Shown here: positions 9,218-19,713 of the stretch, piece by piece | Layout of the letters: the number at the start of each line of letters is the position of its first letter | Position numbering within the stretch: the stretch's first letter is position 1 | DNA from: Paraburkholderia xenovorans LB400 | GTDB taxonomy: Bacteria; Pseudomonadota; Gammaproteobacteria; Burkholderiales; Burkholderiaceae | Assembly (NCBI RefSeq): GCF_000013645.1 | Contig: NC_007951.1 | Span: 62,001 to 126,000, forward strand | Direction: 5' to 3' | DNA length: 64,000 nt | Notes under the pieces: model-generated | The model's input: the letters and a program-made list of their open reading frames with translations, nothing else | What the model was told of the DNA's origin: nothing | Databases searched by the model: none | Program-made: the position numbers and the translations under genes

Positions 9218-9565
9218 CCTTTGTGCGTCCCTATTGTGATGGGCATGGCGGGCGTCCATTGCTTCGGCTCGTGTGCGCCGCGCGGCGAGGGGCAGCCGGC
9301 GGGGTTCGGCGCAGCATGATAAAATCGCGCCAGTTCAAGGACTTGCACGTGAGTGCGTCGCCTGAGTGCCGCGCGGCAACGCCGCCACCAGCACCGAACC
9401 CTCGCCCGACGATTAACGGTATAAGCGCCCAGCGACTCTGCATGCGCAAGGCGCGGCCTATACTGCTTTGGGCCGGCAGCAGTGCCGGCACGCGTCGCGC
9501 CGCGTTGCTTGCATGGCGCACCTCGCGCAGCGCGACGTGGCACTCTTCATTCACGGAGTTTCACG
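9218..9565 (+). promoter_or_regulatory. Gene-free leader/promoter region of the queuosine operon
   Basis: About 350 bp without a convincing gene. A TATACT hexamer at 9459-9464 could be the -10 element for queC. Just downstream is an inverted repeat, GCCGGC (9472-9477) and GCCGGC (9484-9489), which would form a hairpin near the start of the transcript. I see no recognisable preQ1 riboswitch. Confidence 0.3.
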
Positions 9566-10297
9566 GTGATCCGCAAAGACGCTAAACGTAGCGCTCTGGT
9601 GCTGTTTTCCGGCGGCCAGGATTCTGCCACGTGCCTCGCCTGGGCGCTCGAACGTTATGAAACGGTCGAGACCTTGGGCTTTGATTACGGTCAGAGGCAC
9701 CGCGTCGAACTGGAATGCCGCGAGGGGTTCCGCAATGCCGTCGTGCGCGCGTTCCCCGCATGGGCAGACCGTCTCGGCGAAGACCATATGATCGATCTGT
9801 CGGTGCTCGGCGCGATCAGCGACACGGCCATGACGCGCGAGATCGAGATCGAAGCCACGGCCAACGGTTTGCCGAACACGTTCGTGCCGGGCCGCAATCT
9901 GATGTTCATGACCATCGCCGCGGCGATTGCCTACCGGCGTGGTTTGCAGGTGCTGGTGGGCGGCATGTGCGAGACGGATTTCTCGGGCTATCCCGATTGC
10001 CGCGACGACACCATGAAGGCGTTGCAGGTCGCGCTGAACCTCGGCATGGACACGCGCTTCCTGCTCGAAACACCGCTGATGTGGCTCGACAAGGCCGACA
10101 CCTGGCGCCTCGCGCACGAGCTCGGCGGCGCTGAACTGGTCGAACTGGTGCGCGTCGAGACCCATACGTGCTACCTCGGCGAGCGCGCGGAACTGCACGC
10201 GTGGGGCTTCGGTTGTGGCGAATGTCCGGCCTGCCGCCTGCGCAAGCGCGGCTACGAAGCGTATCTGGCCGGCGAGAACGTCACGGAGCCGGTCTGA
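9566..10297 (+). CDS. queC: 7-cyano-7-deazaguanine synthase QueC
   Basis: Converts 7-carboxy-7-deazaguanine to preQ0 with ATP and ammonia, a step in queuosine tRNA modification. The 243-residue product has the PP-loop motif SGGQDS at 15-20 and a C-terminal zinc-binding cysteine cluster (CGECPAC near 216-222 plus an upstream Cys). The start is GTG at 9566 behind a GGAG ribosome binding site; the open frame upstream lacks family sequence. It leads queC-queE-queD, three steps of one pathway. QueF, folE and tgt are not in the window. Confidence 0.95.
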
Positions 10298-10370
10298 CGT
10301 TTCCCGCACCGGCGCAGCTAGGGCACACACGGCTCAGGCAACTATTTCAGGAACAAAGGCAGAAAGCAGC

Positions 10371-11003
10371 ATGACTTACGCGGTCAAGGAAATCTTCTAC
10401 ACGTTGCAGGGCGAGGGCGCGAATGCCGGGCGTCCGGCCGTCTTCTGCCGGTTCGCCGGCTGCAACCTGTGGTCGGGCCGCGAGGAAGATCGTGCGGAGG
10501 CGGTGTGTCGCTTCTGCGATACGGATTTCGTCGGCACCGATGGCGAGAACGGCGGTAAGTACCGCACGGCTGAAGATCTGGTGCGGATGATCGCGTCGCA
10601 ATGGCCGCAAGGCGAGGGCGAGCGCTTCGTGGTGTGCACGGGCGGCGAGCCGATGCTGCAGATCGACCAGCCGCTCGTCGACGCGCTGCATGCCGCCGGC
10701 TTTGAAATCGCTATCGAAACCAACGGCTCGCTGCCGGTGCTCGAAACGATTGACTGGATCTGCGTGAGCCCGAAGGCCGACGCGCCGCTCGTCGTGACCA
10801 AAGGCAACGAACTGAAGGTCGTGATCCCGCAGGACAACCAGCGCCTGTCCGAGTATGCGAAGCTCGACTTCGAGTATTTCCTCGTCCAGCCCATGGACGG
10901 CCCTTCGCGCGAGATCAACACCAGGCTCGCGATCGACTGGTGCAAACGCCATCCGCAATGGCGCCTGTCGATGCAGACCCACAAGTATCTGAACATTCCC
11001 TGA
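10371..11003 (+). CDS. queE: 7-carboxy-7-deazaguanine synthase QueE (radical SAM)
   Basis: Radical SAM enzyme that contracts 6-carboxytetrahydropterin to 7-carboxy-7-deazaguanine. The 210-residue protein starts MTYAVKEIFYTLQGEG. Its cluster-binding cysteines are Cys31, Cys46 and Cys49: a CX14CX2C arrangement, not the common CX3CX2C. This expanded loop is known from Burkholderia QueE. The segment TGGEP near residue 90 is the usual SAM-binding GGE motif. ATG at 10371 is chosen from homology. It is 73 bp after queC and 6 bp before queD. Confidence 0.95.
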   Translation: MTYAVKEIFYTLQGEGANAGRPAVFCRFAGCNLWSGREEDRAEAVCRFCDTDFVGTDGENGGKYRTAEDLVRMIASQWPQGEGERFVVCTGGEPMLQIDQPLVDALHAAGFEIAIETNGSLPVLETIDWICVSPKADAPLVVTKGNELKVVIPQDNQRLSEYAKLDFEYFLVQPMDGPSREINTRLAIDWCKRHPQWRLSMQTHKYLNIP

Positions 11004-11009
11004 TTTGCC

Positions 11010-11456
11010 GTGCTGACGATTACACGAAAACTCGAATTCGACGCGGGTCACCGCATTCCCGATCACCGCAGCCAGTGCCGTAATCTGCACGGTCATCGCT
11101 ATGTGCTCGAAATCACGCTGCAAGGCGATCTGGTCGACACCGAAGGCGCGCCCGACCGCGGCATGGTGATGGACTTCGCCGACGTGAAGTCGCTCGCCGT
11201 CGAGCATCTGGTCGACAAGTGGGATCATGCGTTTCTGGTCTATGAAGGCGACACGCAGGTGCGCGGTTTCCTTGAAACGATGGCCGGGCACAAGACGGTC
11301 GTGCTCGATCGCATTCCCACCGTCGAAAATCTGGCCGCCGTCGCGTTCGGCATTCTCGCGAACGTCTACGATGCCCACTACGGCGTGAATCTCCGTTTGC
11401 ACAAGCTGCGTCTGTACGAGACGCCGAATTGCTGGGCCGACGTGATCCGCGACTAG
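11010..11456 (+). CDS. queD: 6-carboxytetrahydropterin synthase QueD
   Basis: Makes 6-carboxy-5,6,7,8-tetrahydropterin from dihydroneopterin triphosphate, the step before QueE. The 148-residue protein shows the zinc ligands His14, His27 and His29 (the latter in LHGHRY) and the catalytic Cys23. It starts with GTG 6 bp after queE. Length and motifs are typical of the PTPS/QueD family. Confidence 0.94.
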   Translation: MLTITRKLEFDAGHRIPDHRSQCRNLHGHRYVLEITLQGDLVDTEGAPDRGMVMDFADVKSLAVEHLVDKWDHAFLVYEGDTQVRGFLETMAGHKTVVLDRIPTVENLAAVAFGILANVYDAHYGVNLRLHKLRLYETPNCWADVIRD

Positions 11457-11713
11457 ACTCGGCGCCGCCGCATTCCCGCCGCATTCCCGCAGGAAGTCGC
11501 GTCGGGTGGCGCGCCAACCCTCGCGTTATTGTCACGGTATGATCGCTCCGATAACCACACGGAGCGAGACATGCCGGTCACCGCATTGCGTCGCAGCAGG
11601 CATCCAGGCCACCACGGCCTGAGCCATTGTCTTTCTCTTTCTCTAGCCCGTCACGCCGGCATTGCACGTTGCGGTTCGGGCGGCGCATGTCATCGCCGCT
11701 GCGGAGCGCGGCG

Positions 11714-12496
11714 ATGAGCAGCCTGACCAATCCCCTCAAGCAGCGCCTCAAGGAAACCGGGCCGCTGTTCGGCCTGTGGCTCTCGCTCGGCAGCGATGCC
11801 GCGGCCGAAGCGCTCGCGCACGCCGGTTACGACTGGCTGCTGATCGACATGGAGCACGCGCCGAACGATAGCGGCGACGTCGCCTCGCAATTGCGCGCGA
11901 TCGCCGCCGCGCATCTGCCGAGCGAACCGGTGGTGCGCGTGCCGGCCAACGAGGCATGGCTCGTCAAGCGCGTGCTGGATGCCGGCGCGCGTACGCTGAT
12001 GTTCCCGAATATCGAGTCCGCGGACGAAGCGGCGCGCGCCGTGCGTCTCACGCAGTATCCGACCGCCGGCGCGCTCGACGGCGAGCGCGGCGTTGCCGGC
12101 GTGGTGCGGGCCGCGGCCTACGGCATGCGGCGCGATTACGTGCAGACCGCCAACGCGCAGATTGCGACCATCGTGCAGATCGAATCGGCGCGCGGCTTGC
12201 AGGAAGTCGAAAAGATCGCGGCGACGCCGGGTGTCGATTGCCTGTTCGTCGGACCGGCCGACCTCGCCGCGAGCCTCGGTCATCTCGGCGATTCGAAGCA
12301 CGCCGACGTGCAGGCCGCGATGGCGCGCATCGTCAGCGCCGCGGACAAGGCGGGCATTGCCGCCGGGATTTTTGCTATGGACGTCGCGAGCGCAAAGCAG
12401 CATCGCGACGCCGGTTTTCGTTTTATCGCTCTGGCCGCCGACGTCATGTGGATGTTGCGCGCGACTCGCCAGGCGTTGCAGGAGGTGAGGTCATGA
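11714..12496 (+). CDS. HpcH/HpaI aldolase family protein
   Basis: A class II metal-dependent aldolase of the HpaI/GarL type, which cleaves or forms 2-keto-acid products from pyruvate and an aldehyde. The 260-residue protein has the metal-binding glutamate in IVQIES and the FVGPADL motif with the aspartate ligand. It also has the DMEHAP segment near residue 44 that carries the catalytic histidine. The ATG at 11714 gives MSSLTNPLKQRL; the longer open frame to 11627 has no family match. Its stop overlaps the next start (ATGA), so the two genes are coupled. The actual substrate is unknown. Confidence 0.9.
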   Translation: MSSLTNPLKQRLKETGPLFGLWLSLGSDAAAEALAHAGYDWLLIDMEHAPNDSGDVASQLRAIAAAHLPSEPVVRVPANEAWLVKRVLDAGARTLMFPNIESADEAARAVRLTQYPTAGALDGERGVAGVVRAAAYGMRRDYVQTANAQIATIVQIESARGLQEVEKIAATPGVDCLFVGPADLAASLGHLGDSKHADVQAAMARIVSAADKAGIAAGIFAMDVASAKQHRDAGFRFIALAADVMWMLRATRQALQEVRS

Positions 12497-13194
12497 AGGG
12501 GATGGTGCAGTGCGTCGTGGTGCGTCTGGCGCTCACGGCGGCGTTGATGGCGAATGTGGCGGCGTATGCGCAGGACCGCGTCGCGAAGTCGGACGATCCG
12601 GAGACGCAAACCGCCGTCGCCGACTACAACGCCGGCAATCTCGGCGCGGCGCTGGCCGAGTTTCGCAAGGCCGCCGAGCGCGGCAGCCGGCTTGCCGAGT
12701 TCAACTACGCGATGATGCTGCTCAACGGCGAAGGCACCCCGGCCAATGTCGATGAAGGCAAGAAGTGGCTGCGCAAGGCTGCGGACGCCAACATGTCGCA
12801 CGCACAATACGTGTACGGCAAGATGTACGACGATGGCGAGTTCGTCGGGCGCGATCCGGTGGAGGCGCACCGCTGGTTTCTGAAGGCGGCCCAGCAAGGG
12901 CATGTGCAGGCGGAGTTGGCGCTGGCCAATCAGTTCCTCGACGGGCGCGGCACCGAACGCGACAACAGGCAGGCGTTCGTCTGGTACAAGAAGGCGGCGC
13001 AAGGCGGCGACATGACCGCGCAATATGTGACCGGCTCGTTCTACGAGCGCGGCGGCGACGGCGTGGACAGGAATCTCAACGTGGCGCGCGCCTATTACGC
13101 CGCGGCGGCGGCGCAGGGCGATCCGGCGGCGCGACTCAAGTATCAGCAGCTCAGCGCGCAGTTGCGCGATCAGAAGGAAGTGAAGCCGCAGTAA
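12493..13194 (+). CDS. Sel1-repeat (TPR-like) exported protein
   Basis: A 233-residue protein with a signal peptide (about 1-23, ending near YAQD) followed by about four to five Sel1-type repeats of roughly 36 residues. Examples are LAEFNYAMMLLNGEG, HAQYVYGKMYDDGEF and TAQYVTGSFYERGG. Sel1 repeats are protein-binding scaffolds. The gene overlaps the aldolase stop by 4 bp. The pairing of a cytosolic aldolase with an exported repeat protein has no obvious explanation. Confidence 0.88.
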   Translation: MKGMVQCVVVRLALTAALMANVAAYAQDRVAKSDDPETQTAVADYNAGNLGAALAEFRKAAERGSRLAEFNYAMMLLNGEGTPANVDEGKKWLRKAADANMSHAQYVYGKMYDDGEFVGRDPVEAHRWFLKAAQQGHVQAELALANQFLDGRGTERDNRQAFVWYKKAAQGGDMTAQYVTGSFYERGGDGVDRNLNVARAYYAAAAAQGDPAARLKYQQLSAQLRDQKEVKPQ

Positions 13195-13201
13195 ATGAAC
13201 A

Positions 13202-13231
13202 GGGGGCGCTCCGTGATGATGGTGCGCCCCC
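13202..13231. terminator. Hairpin between convergent Sel1 gene and rodA
   Basis: A perfect 8-bp stem, GGGGGCGC with GCGCCCCC, has a 14-base loop. It lies 7 bp after the Sel1 stop and about 60 bp from the convergent rodA stop. The T tract is weak, so termination is plausible but not certain. Confidence 0.5.
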
Positions 13232-13293
13232 TTCGGCTTGTGTAGCGATGTTTCGGGCCATGTTCGCGCTCTGCAACATGCCCACCGCACTTG

Positions 13294-14442
13294 CTAGCTC
13301 TGCATCAACCGCTTCTGCCGCGCGATGCTCATGATGAGGCCGATGGCAACCCCCAACGTGGTCAGCGCCGTGCCGCCATAGCTCATGAACGGCAACGGCA
13401 CGCCGACCACCGGCAGGATGCCGCTCACCATGCCGATATTCACGAATGCGTAGGTGAAGAACGCCATTGTCAGCGAGCCGGCCAGCAGGCGTCCGAATAG
13501 CGTCGCGCCATTGGCCGCGATATACAGCCCGCGCGCGATCAGCAGCATGTACAGCGTGAGCAGCACGATGCCGCCCGCCAGTCCGAACTCTTCGGAGAAC
13601 ACCGCGAAGATGAAGTCGGTGTGCTTTTCGGGGATGAACTCCAGATGCGCCTGCGTGCCCTTCAGCCAGCCTTTGCCGAACGCACCACCCGAGCCGATCG
13701 CAATGACGGCCTGGATGGTGTGGAAGCCCTTGCCGAGCGGGTCGGAGGTCGGATCGAGCAGCGTGCAGATACGGTGCTTCTGATAGTCGTGCATCAGCGG
13801 CCATTGCACTTCGGGCTGACAGATCTTGTCCTGGAAGGCGGCGATGGAGCCGACCGCGATCACGCCTGCAATCAGCACCGGCACGATCAGCTTGAAACTC
13901 AGACCCGCGAAGTAAATCACGAAGAAGCCGGCCGCGAACACCAGCACCGCCGTACCGAGGTCGGGTTGTTTGGCGATCAGGCCGACCGGCACTGCGAGAA
14001 TTAGCAGACCGACCAGAAAATCGTACCAGCGCATCACGCCTTCGCGGCGCTGGTAGTACCACGCAAGCATCAGCGGCGTGGCGATCTTCAGGATTTCAGA
14101 CGGCTGGATCACCACGCCGACATTGATCCAGCGCTTCGCGCCCTTGCGCGTGAGGCCGAATAGCGCCACCGCGACCAGCAACGCAATCCCGAATGTGTAG
14201 AGCGGGACCGCGAAGCGCATCAGCGTGGTGGGCGGAACATTGGCGAGCGCCCACATCAGCACGAACGTCAGCATGATGTTGCGCAACTGGTCTTCCACGC
14301 GGCCGGGGACGTCCAGACTCGCGCTGTACAGCGTGACGATGCCGACGCACAAAAGCAGAAACACGATCAGTGCGAGCGGACGGTCGAAGCCCGCGAACAT
14401 CCGCTTGATGCGATCGAGCCAGGCGCGCTTGTCGAATTGCAT
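13294..14442 (-). CDS. rodA: Peptidoglycan glycosyltransferase RodA
   Basis: SEDS-family enzyme that polymerises glycan strands for rod elongation, working with PBP2. The 382-residue protein has about ten membrane spans. It carries the conserved KQPDLGTA segment and a large periplasmic loop (about 210-265), and ends with PFMSYGGTA in the last spans. The ATG at 14442 is preceded by AAGGAG on the minus strand; the frame upstream of it is only the shadow of the mrdA tail. It is 10 bp downstream of mrdA and the last gene of the mre/mrd operon. Confidence 0.96.
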   Translation of the reverse strand: MQFDKRAWLDRIKRMFAGFDRPLALIVFLLLCVGIVTLYSASLDVPGRVEDQLRNIMLTFVLMWALANVPPTTLMRFAVPLYTFGIALLVAVALFGLTRKGAKRWINVGVVIQPSEILKIATPLMLAWYYQRREGVMRWYDFLVGLLILAVPVGLIAKQPDLGTAVLVFAAGFFVIYFAGLSFKLIVPVLIAGVIAVGSIAAFQDKICQPEVQWPLMHDYQKHRICTLLDPTSDPLGKGFHTIQAVIAIGSGGAFGKGWLKGTQAHLEFIPEKHTDFIFAVFSEEFGLAGGIVLLTLYMLLIARGLYIAANGATLFGRLLAGSLTMAFFTYAFVNIGMVSGILPVVGVPLPFMSYGGTALTTLGVAIGLIMSIARQKRLMQS

Positions 14443-14452
14443 GCCTTTCTCC

Positions 14453-16768
14453 TTACTCGTCGATGCCGCCGGAAACCGGCTGGCGTGGCGACGTGGCCTG
14501 AATACCGTCATCGCGCGACGGTGCCGCGGCGCTCGGCGCCGGCTCGCTGGCCGGACGGGGTTTATGCGGGGCGCCGGATTTACGCGGCGTCGGATTCTTT
14601 GCGGCAGCGGACGTGGAGGCGGCCACGGGCGCCGACGCGGCAGCAGATGCCGAGGCCGATGCCGCGCTCGCCGCCGAGGCAGCCGCCGCAGCGGAGGCCG
14701 CCTCTGCGGCCGAAGCCGCACCGGGAATCGGCAGGGCAGTGAAGCCCGCAGCGACCTTGACCGGCTGCACCGCCTCCTGTGGCGCCGGTGCGCCGCCGAC
14801 TTCGGGCGCGGACGCGTCTTCGGTTGCCGATGCCGCTGCCTCGATGGCCGCCGCCTGAGCGCCCGGTTTGTTCTTGCCGACGAGGTAGTAGTCGAGCACC
14901 TTCCGCGCGATCGGGCCCGCCGCTTCCGCACCCCAGCCGCCGTTTTCGACGATCAGCGCGAGCGCGATCTTCGGCTGCTCGGCCGGTGCGAAGGCGATGA
15001 AGAGCGCGTGGTCGCGCAGATGTTCGGCGATCGCGTGGCCCTTGTAGTTCGCGCCTTGCAGCGAGTAGACCTGCGCCGTGCCGGTCTTGCCGGCCGCCTG
15101 GTACGGCGCGCCGACGAATAGTTTCGACGCCGTGCCATTGGTCACGACGCCTACCATTGCGCGCTTGATGATGTCGATATCCGATTGCTTCACCGCGATC
15201 CTGTCGCTCGGATCGCGCACGACCGGCCGGGTCTCTTTGGTGATCGGGTTTTCGATGTCGCGCACGAGGTGCGGCTTCATCACGACACCGTTGTTCGCGA
15301 GTGTGGCCGTGGCGTGAGCAAGCTGGAGAATGGTGAACGAGTTGTAGCCCTGGCCGATGCCGAGACTGATCGTCTCGCCTTCATACCACCGTTGCTGTTC
15401 GGGCTTGCGGTACGCCTTGCGCTTCCATTCGGTGGACGGCAGGATGCCGCGCGCCTCGCCCGAAATGTCGATGCCGGTGATCTGGCCGAAACCCCACGGC
15501 TTCATGAAGTTGGCAATATTGTTGACGCCGAGATCGTGCGCGAGCATGTAGAAATACGTGTCGTTCGACACCACGATTGCGCGGTTCATGTCGACCCAAC
15601 CCTGGCCCGAACGCACGTCGTTGCGGAACGTGTGACCGCCGAAGGTGTACGAGCCCGGATCCTGGAAGCCCCAGCCCGGCGTGCGCTTATGCAGTGTGAG
15701 CGCGGCGAGCGCCATGAACGGCTTGTAGGTCGAGCCGGGCGGATAGGTGCCGTGCAGCGGCCGGTTGAGTAGCGGATGGTCGGGCGAATTGTTGAGATCG
15801 TCCCACGTCTGCTGGTCGATGCCGTCGACGAACGAATTGGGATCGAAGCTCGGCGCGGACACGAACGCGAGCACGTCGCCCGACGATGGCTCGATGGCGA
15901 CCAGCGCGCCGCGCCGTCCCGCGAAGGCCTGCTCGGCGACCTGCTGCAAGCCGATATCCAAAGACAGCACGAGGTTGTTGCCCGGCGTTGCCTGGGTGCG
16001 CGACAAGGTGCGCACCGGGCGGCCGCCGGCGGTCACTTCCACTTCCTCGAAACCGGTCTGGCCGTGCAGTTCGGTCTCGTAACTCTGCTCGACGCCGATC
16101 TTGCCGATGTAGTCGGTGCCCTTGTAGTTGTTCGCGTCCAGCCGCGGATCGTAGTGGTCGGGATCGCTGTCGTTCTGGTCGCTGGCGTCGTCGATACGGT
16201 CCTGATCGCGCTGCGAAATCCGGCCGATGTAGCCGATCACGTGCGCCGCCGTCGGTCCGAGCGGATATTGGCGGAACAGGCGCGCGCGCACTTCCACGCC
16301 GGGAAAACGGAAGCGCTGCGCGGTGAAGCGCGCGACTTCGTCGTCGGTCAGGCGGGTGCGGATGGGCAGGCTCTCGAAGTTCTTCGAGTCTTCCTGCAGC
16401 TTCTTGAAGCGGCGGCGGTCGCGCGCGTCGATCGAGACGACGGTGGCCAGGTTGTCGATCACGTTTTCGAGCGAGTCGTTCAGCTTCGAGGGCGTAATTT
16501 CGAGCGTGTAGGCCGAGTAGTTCTTGGCCAGCACCACGCCGTTGCGGTCGGTGATGATGCCGCGGTTCGGTACGATCGGCGCGACGGAAATGCGGTTTTC
16601 ATCGGCTTGCAGCGAGTATTTGCTGTAGTGCCAGACCTGCAGGAACAGGAACCGGAAGCCGATCAGCCCGAAGCAGACGAACACGAACAGACCCGCCGCC
16701 GCGACGCGCAGGCGGAACTTCGAGAGCTGTTGCTGGGTGTCCTTGAATTCGGTCATGCGATTCTGCAA
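14453..16768 (-). CDS. mrdA: Penicillin-binding protein 2 (transpeptidase)
   Basis: Cross-links peptidoglycan during rod elongation. The product (771 residues, or 767 from the internal ATG at 16756) has one N-terminal membrane anchor (about 22-45), a pedestal domain and a transpeptidase domain. The latter shows STYK of YPPGSTYKPF (active-site serine near 351), SND and KTGTAQ. The enzyme proper ends near residue 630. It is followed by about 141 residues of alanine/serine/proline-rich low complexity (14456-14878), making it longer than usual PBP2. It lies between mreD and rodA. Confidence 0.95.
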   Translation of the reverse strand: MQNRMTEFKDTQQQLSKFRLRVAAAGLFVFVCFGLIGFRFLFLQVWHYSKYSLQADENRISVAPIVPNRGIITDRNGVVLAKNYSAYTLEITPSKLNDSLENVIDNLATVVSIDARDRRRFKKLQEDSKNFESLPIRTRLTDDEVARFTAQRFRFPGVEVRARLFRQYPLGPTAAHVIGYIGRISQRDQDRIDDASDQNDSDPDHYDPRLDANNYKGTDYIGKIGVEQSYETELHGQTGFEEVEVTAGGRPVRTLSRTQATPGNNLVLSLDIGLQQVAEQAFAGRRGALVAIEPSSGDVLAFVSAPSFDPNSFVDGIDQQTWDDLNNSPDHPLLNRPLHGTYPPGSTYKPFMALAALTLHKRTPGWGFQDPGSYTFGGHTFRNDVRSGQGWVDMNRAIVVSNDTYFYMLAHDLGVNNIANFMKPWGFGQITGIDISGEARGILPSTEWKRKAYRKPEQQRWYEGETISLGIGQGYNSFTILQLAHATATLANNGVVMKPHLVRDIENPITKETRPVVRDPSDRIAVKQSDIDIIKRAMVGVVTNGTASKLFVGAPYQAAGKTGTAQVYSLQGANYKGHAIAEHLRDHALFIAFAPAEQPKIALALIVENGGWGAEAAGPIARKVLDYYLVGKNKPGAQAAAIEAAASATEDASAPEVGGAPAPQEAVQPVKVAAGFTALPIPGAASAAEAASAAAAASAASAASASASAAASAPVAASTSAAAKNPTPRKSGAPHKPRPASEPAPSAAAPSRDDGIQATSPRQPVSGGIDE

Positions 16769-16897
16769 AAGGCCGGATGACGGCCATGATGAGTGTGCGC
16801 CTTTTCCGGCCGGAACCGGAAGGCATGAACTGCGATGCGCGTCGAGCGGGCCGGCAACGTGGGTTCCATCAGAACGGCCGGCGGGCCCGATGCGTGA

Positions 16898-17410
16898 TCA
16901 AATTGGCCGGGTATCGTCCGGATCGGCCGGGCGGCGCTGCGGCATCAGCAGCAGCATGCTGGCAATCGGCCACAGCGCGGCTTCGACGAAACCGTCGATC
17001 AGATAACCCCAGCCTGGAAACGCCGCGCCCGTGAGCAGACGGATCACGAACGGCACCAGTTGCGCGACCACCAGCAACGGCATGACCGCGAAGGTCTGCA
17101 CGCCGAGCGACATCCACAGCACGCGGCGGTGGATGGTAATCGCGCCGTACGACAACAACGTATACGCCAGTGCGTGCTCGCCGAGCAGGCTGGCGTTGTG
17201 CACGTCCATCAGCAAACCCAGCAAAAACGCGATGCCCATGCCGACCTTGCGCGGCTGGTGCACGTTCCAGAACAGCAGCACGAGCGCCACGAAGTCCGGC
17301 ACGCCGACAAGGCGCCCCCACGGCATCAGGTTCAGCAGGAACGCCGCGGCGAGGCTGAACGAAATGAAGTACGGATTGACCGGCTGCAGAATGTATTGCG
17401 GACGGTTCAT
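16898..17410 (-). CDS. mreD: Rod shape-determining protein MreD
   Basis: Small inner-membrane subunit of the elongation complex linking MreC to the cell-wall synthases. The 170-residue protein has five or six hydrophobic spans, and its segment GLLMDVHNASLLGEHAL matches the MreD pattern of a conserved D and GEHA. The ATG overlaps the mreC stop by 4 bp. About 130 bp separate it from mrdA. Confidence 0.93.
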   Translation of the reverse strand: MNRPQYILQPVNPYFISFSLAAAFLLNLMPWGRLVGVPDFVALVLLFWNVHQPRKVGMGIAFLLGLLMDVHNASLLGEHALAYTLLSYGAITIHRRVLWMSLGVQTFAVMPLLVVAQLVPFVIRLLTGAAFPGWGYLIDGFVEAALWPIASMLLLMPQRRPADPDDTRPI

Positions 17411-18516
17411 GGCTGCGCCCCCGGCGTGGCTTGCGGCTTCGCGTTCTTCTCGGCGGCCGGTTTCTTTTCGGCGGCGGACTTCTTCTCCGCGGCTGCGGGT
17501 TTGGCCGGCGCCTTTTCGGCGGGCCTGGCCGTTGCGGGCTTCTCGGCTGCGGGTTTTTCGCCCGCTTTTGCCGGAGCTTTGTCCGCCGCGGCTTTGCCGT
17601 CCGCGGGCTTGCCGCCCTTCTTCGCTTTCGCGTCTTTTGCGGCCGTGGCTGCGTCGGGCTCTTCGGCGGGACGCGGCGGCACATTGTTCACGTAATGCAG
17701 CACCAGCAACTGACGCGCGCCGCGCACCGGCGCGACCGGCAGGCAGATCACGCGCGCGAACGCCGTATCGGCCTGCTTGTCGACCCGCACCACCCTGGCA
17801 ACCGGCAGGCCCGGCGGATACACGCCGTCGAGTCCGCTCGTGACGAGTTCGTCGCCGGACTGGATGTCGGCGCTGATCGGCACGAAGCGCAGATCGAGCG
17901 TGTCGCCCTTCGGCGTGCCGTAAATCACGCTGCGCAAGCCGGTGCGCACGACCTGCACGGGCACCGCCTGATCCTTGTCCGTGAGCAGCGTGACTTCGGC
18001 TTGCAGCGGGAAGACGCGTGTCACCTGGCCGATCACGCCGTCTTCGTTGACGACCGGCGAACCGTTCTGGATGCCTTGCTGCGCGCCGCGGCCGATCACC
18101 ACCTTCTGCGTGAAAGGATCGCGCGTGTCGTACTGGATCTCGGCGGGCAGCGATTGCGTGGTGGAACGCTGGGACAGTTGCAGCAGCGCCCGCAAATGCG
18201 CGTTTTCGGCGGCCAGTTCGGCGGCCGTATTCGCTTGCTGCGAGAGTTGCAGATCTTTGGCGCGCAGCTTGTCGTTTTCGCTGCGCAGCGTGGCGCTGGT
18301 CACGGCCAGGTCGGCCGCACCCACGAACATGTCGCGTGGCACGAGCGCCGCGCGTTGCAACGGATAAAGACCCGCGCCGAGCACGCCACGCACGATTTCG
18401 AGCGTTTTGAAGCGGGCGTCGGAGATCAGCAGGGCAAGCGCGAGCACGACGAAAAACACGAGTCGTGCGAGAGCGGACGGTCCTTGCTTGAACAGGGGCG
18501 GCGGACTGTATTCCAT
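17407..18516 (-). CDS. mreC: Rod shape-determining protein MreC with basic tail
   Basis: Periplasmic scaffold of the elongation complex. The 369-residue protein has an N-terminal membrane span (about 17-35), a coiled coil (about 75-110) and the MreC beta domain to about 278. From residue 280 to the end (90 residues, 17410-17679) it is a lysine/alanine/proline repeat tail built of KPAAEK-like units. The tail recalls histone H1 and would be periplasmic. It lies between mreB and mreD in the operon. Confidence 0.94.
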   Translation of the reverse strand: MEYSPPPLFKQGPSALARLVFFVVLALALLISDARFKTLEIVRGVLGAGLYPLQRAALVPRDMFVGAADLAVTSATLRSENDKLRAKDLQLSQQANTAAELAAENAHLRALLQLSQRSTTQSLPAEIQYDTRDPFTQKVVIGRGAQQGIQNGSPVVNEDGVIGQVTRVFPLQAEVTLLTDKDQAVPVQVVRTGLRSVIYGTPKGDTLDLRFVPISADIQSGDELVTSGLDGVYPPGLPVARVVRVDKQADTAFARVICLPVAPVRGARQLLVLHYVNNVPPRPAEEPDAATAAKDAKAKKGGKPADGKAAADKAPAKAGEKPAAEKPATARPAEKAPAKPAAAEKKSAAEKKPAAEKNAKPQATPGAQP

Positions 18517-18669
18517 GGTCGGCGCCGGGGGCGTGAGCGGTTGGGTGAGACGGCGGCGCGCTAGGAGCGCGCGTTCAGCAAGCGGAGGCTGGCAGGCCCA
18601 GCCAACGGCAAACCGGCCCGCAAGGGGCCGTTTGCCAGATCCGCGCTACTGACATGGAGACGGGCTCGC

Positions 18670-19713
<1,044 letters not shown>

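Noticed and set aside
9218..9565. preQ1 riboswitch in front of queC
   Set aside because: No preQ1-I or preQ1-II pattern could be recognised; only a simple GCCGGC inverted repeat is present.
14443..14931. N-terminal extension of rodA
   Set aside because: It is the mrdA tail read in another frame; the ATG at 14442 with AAGGAG gives a normal RodA.
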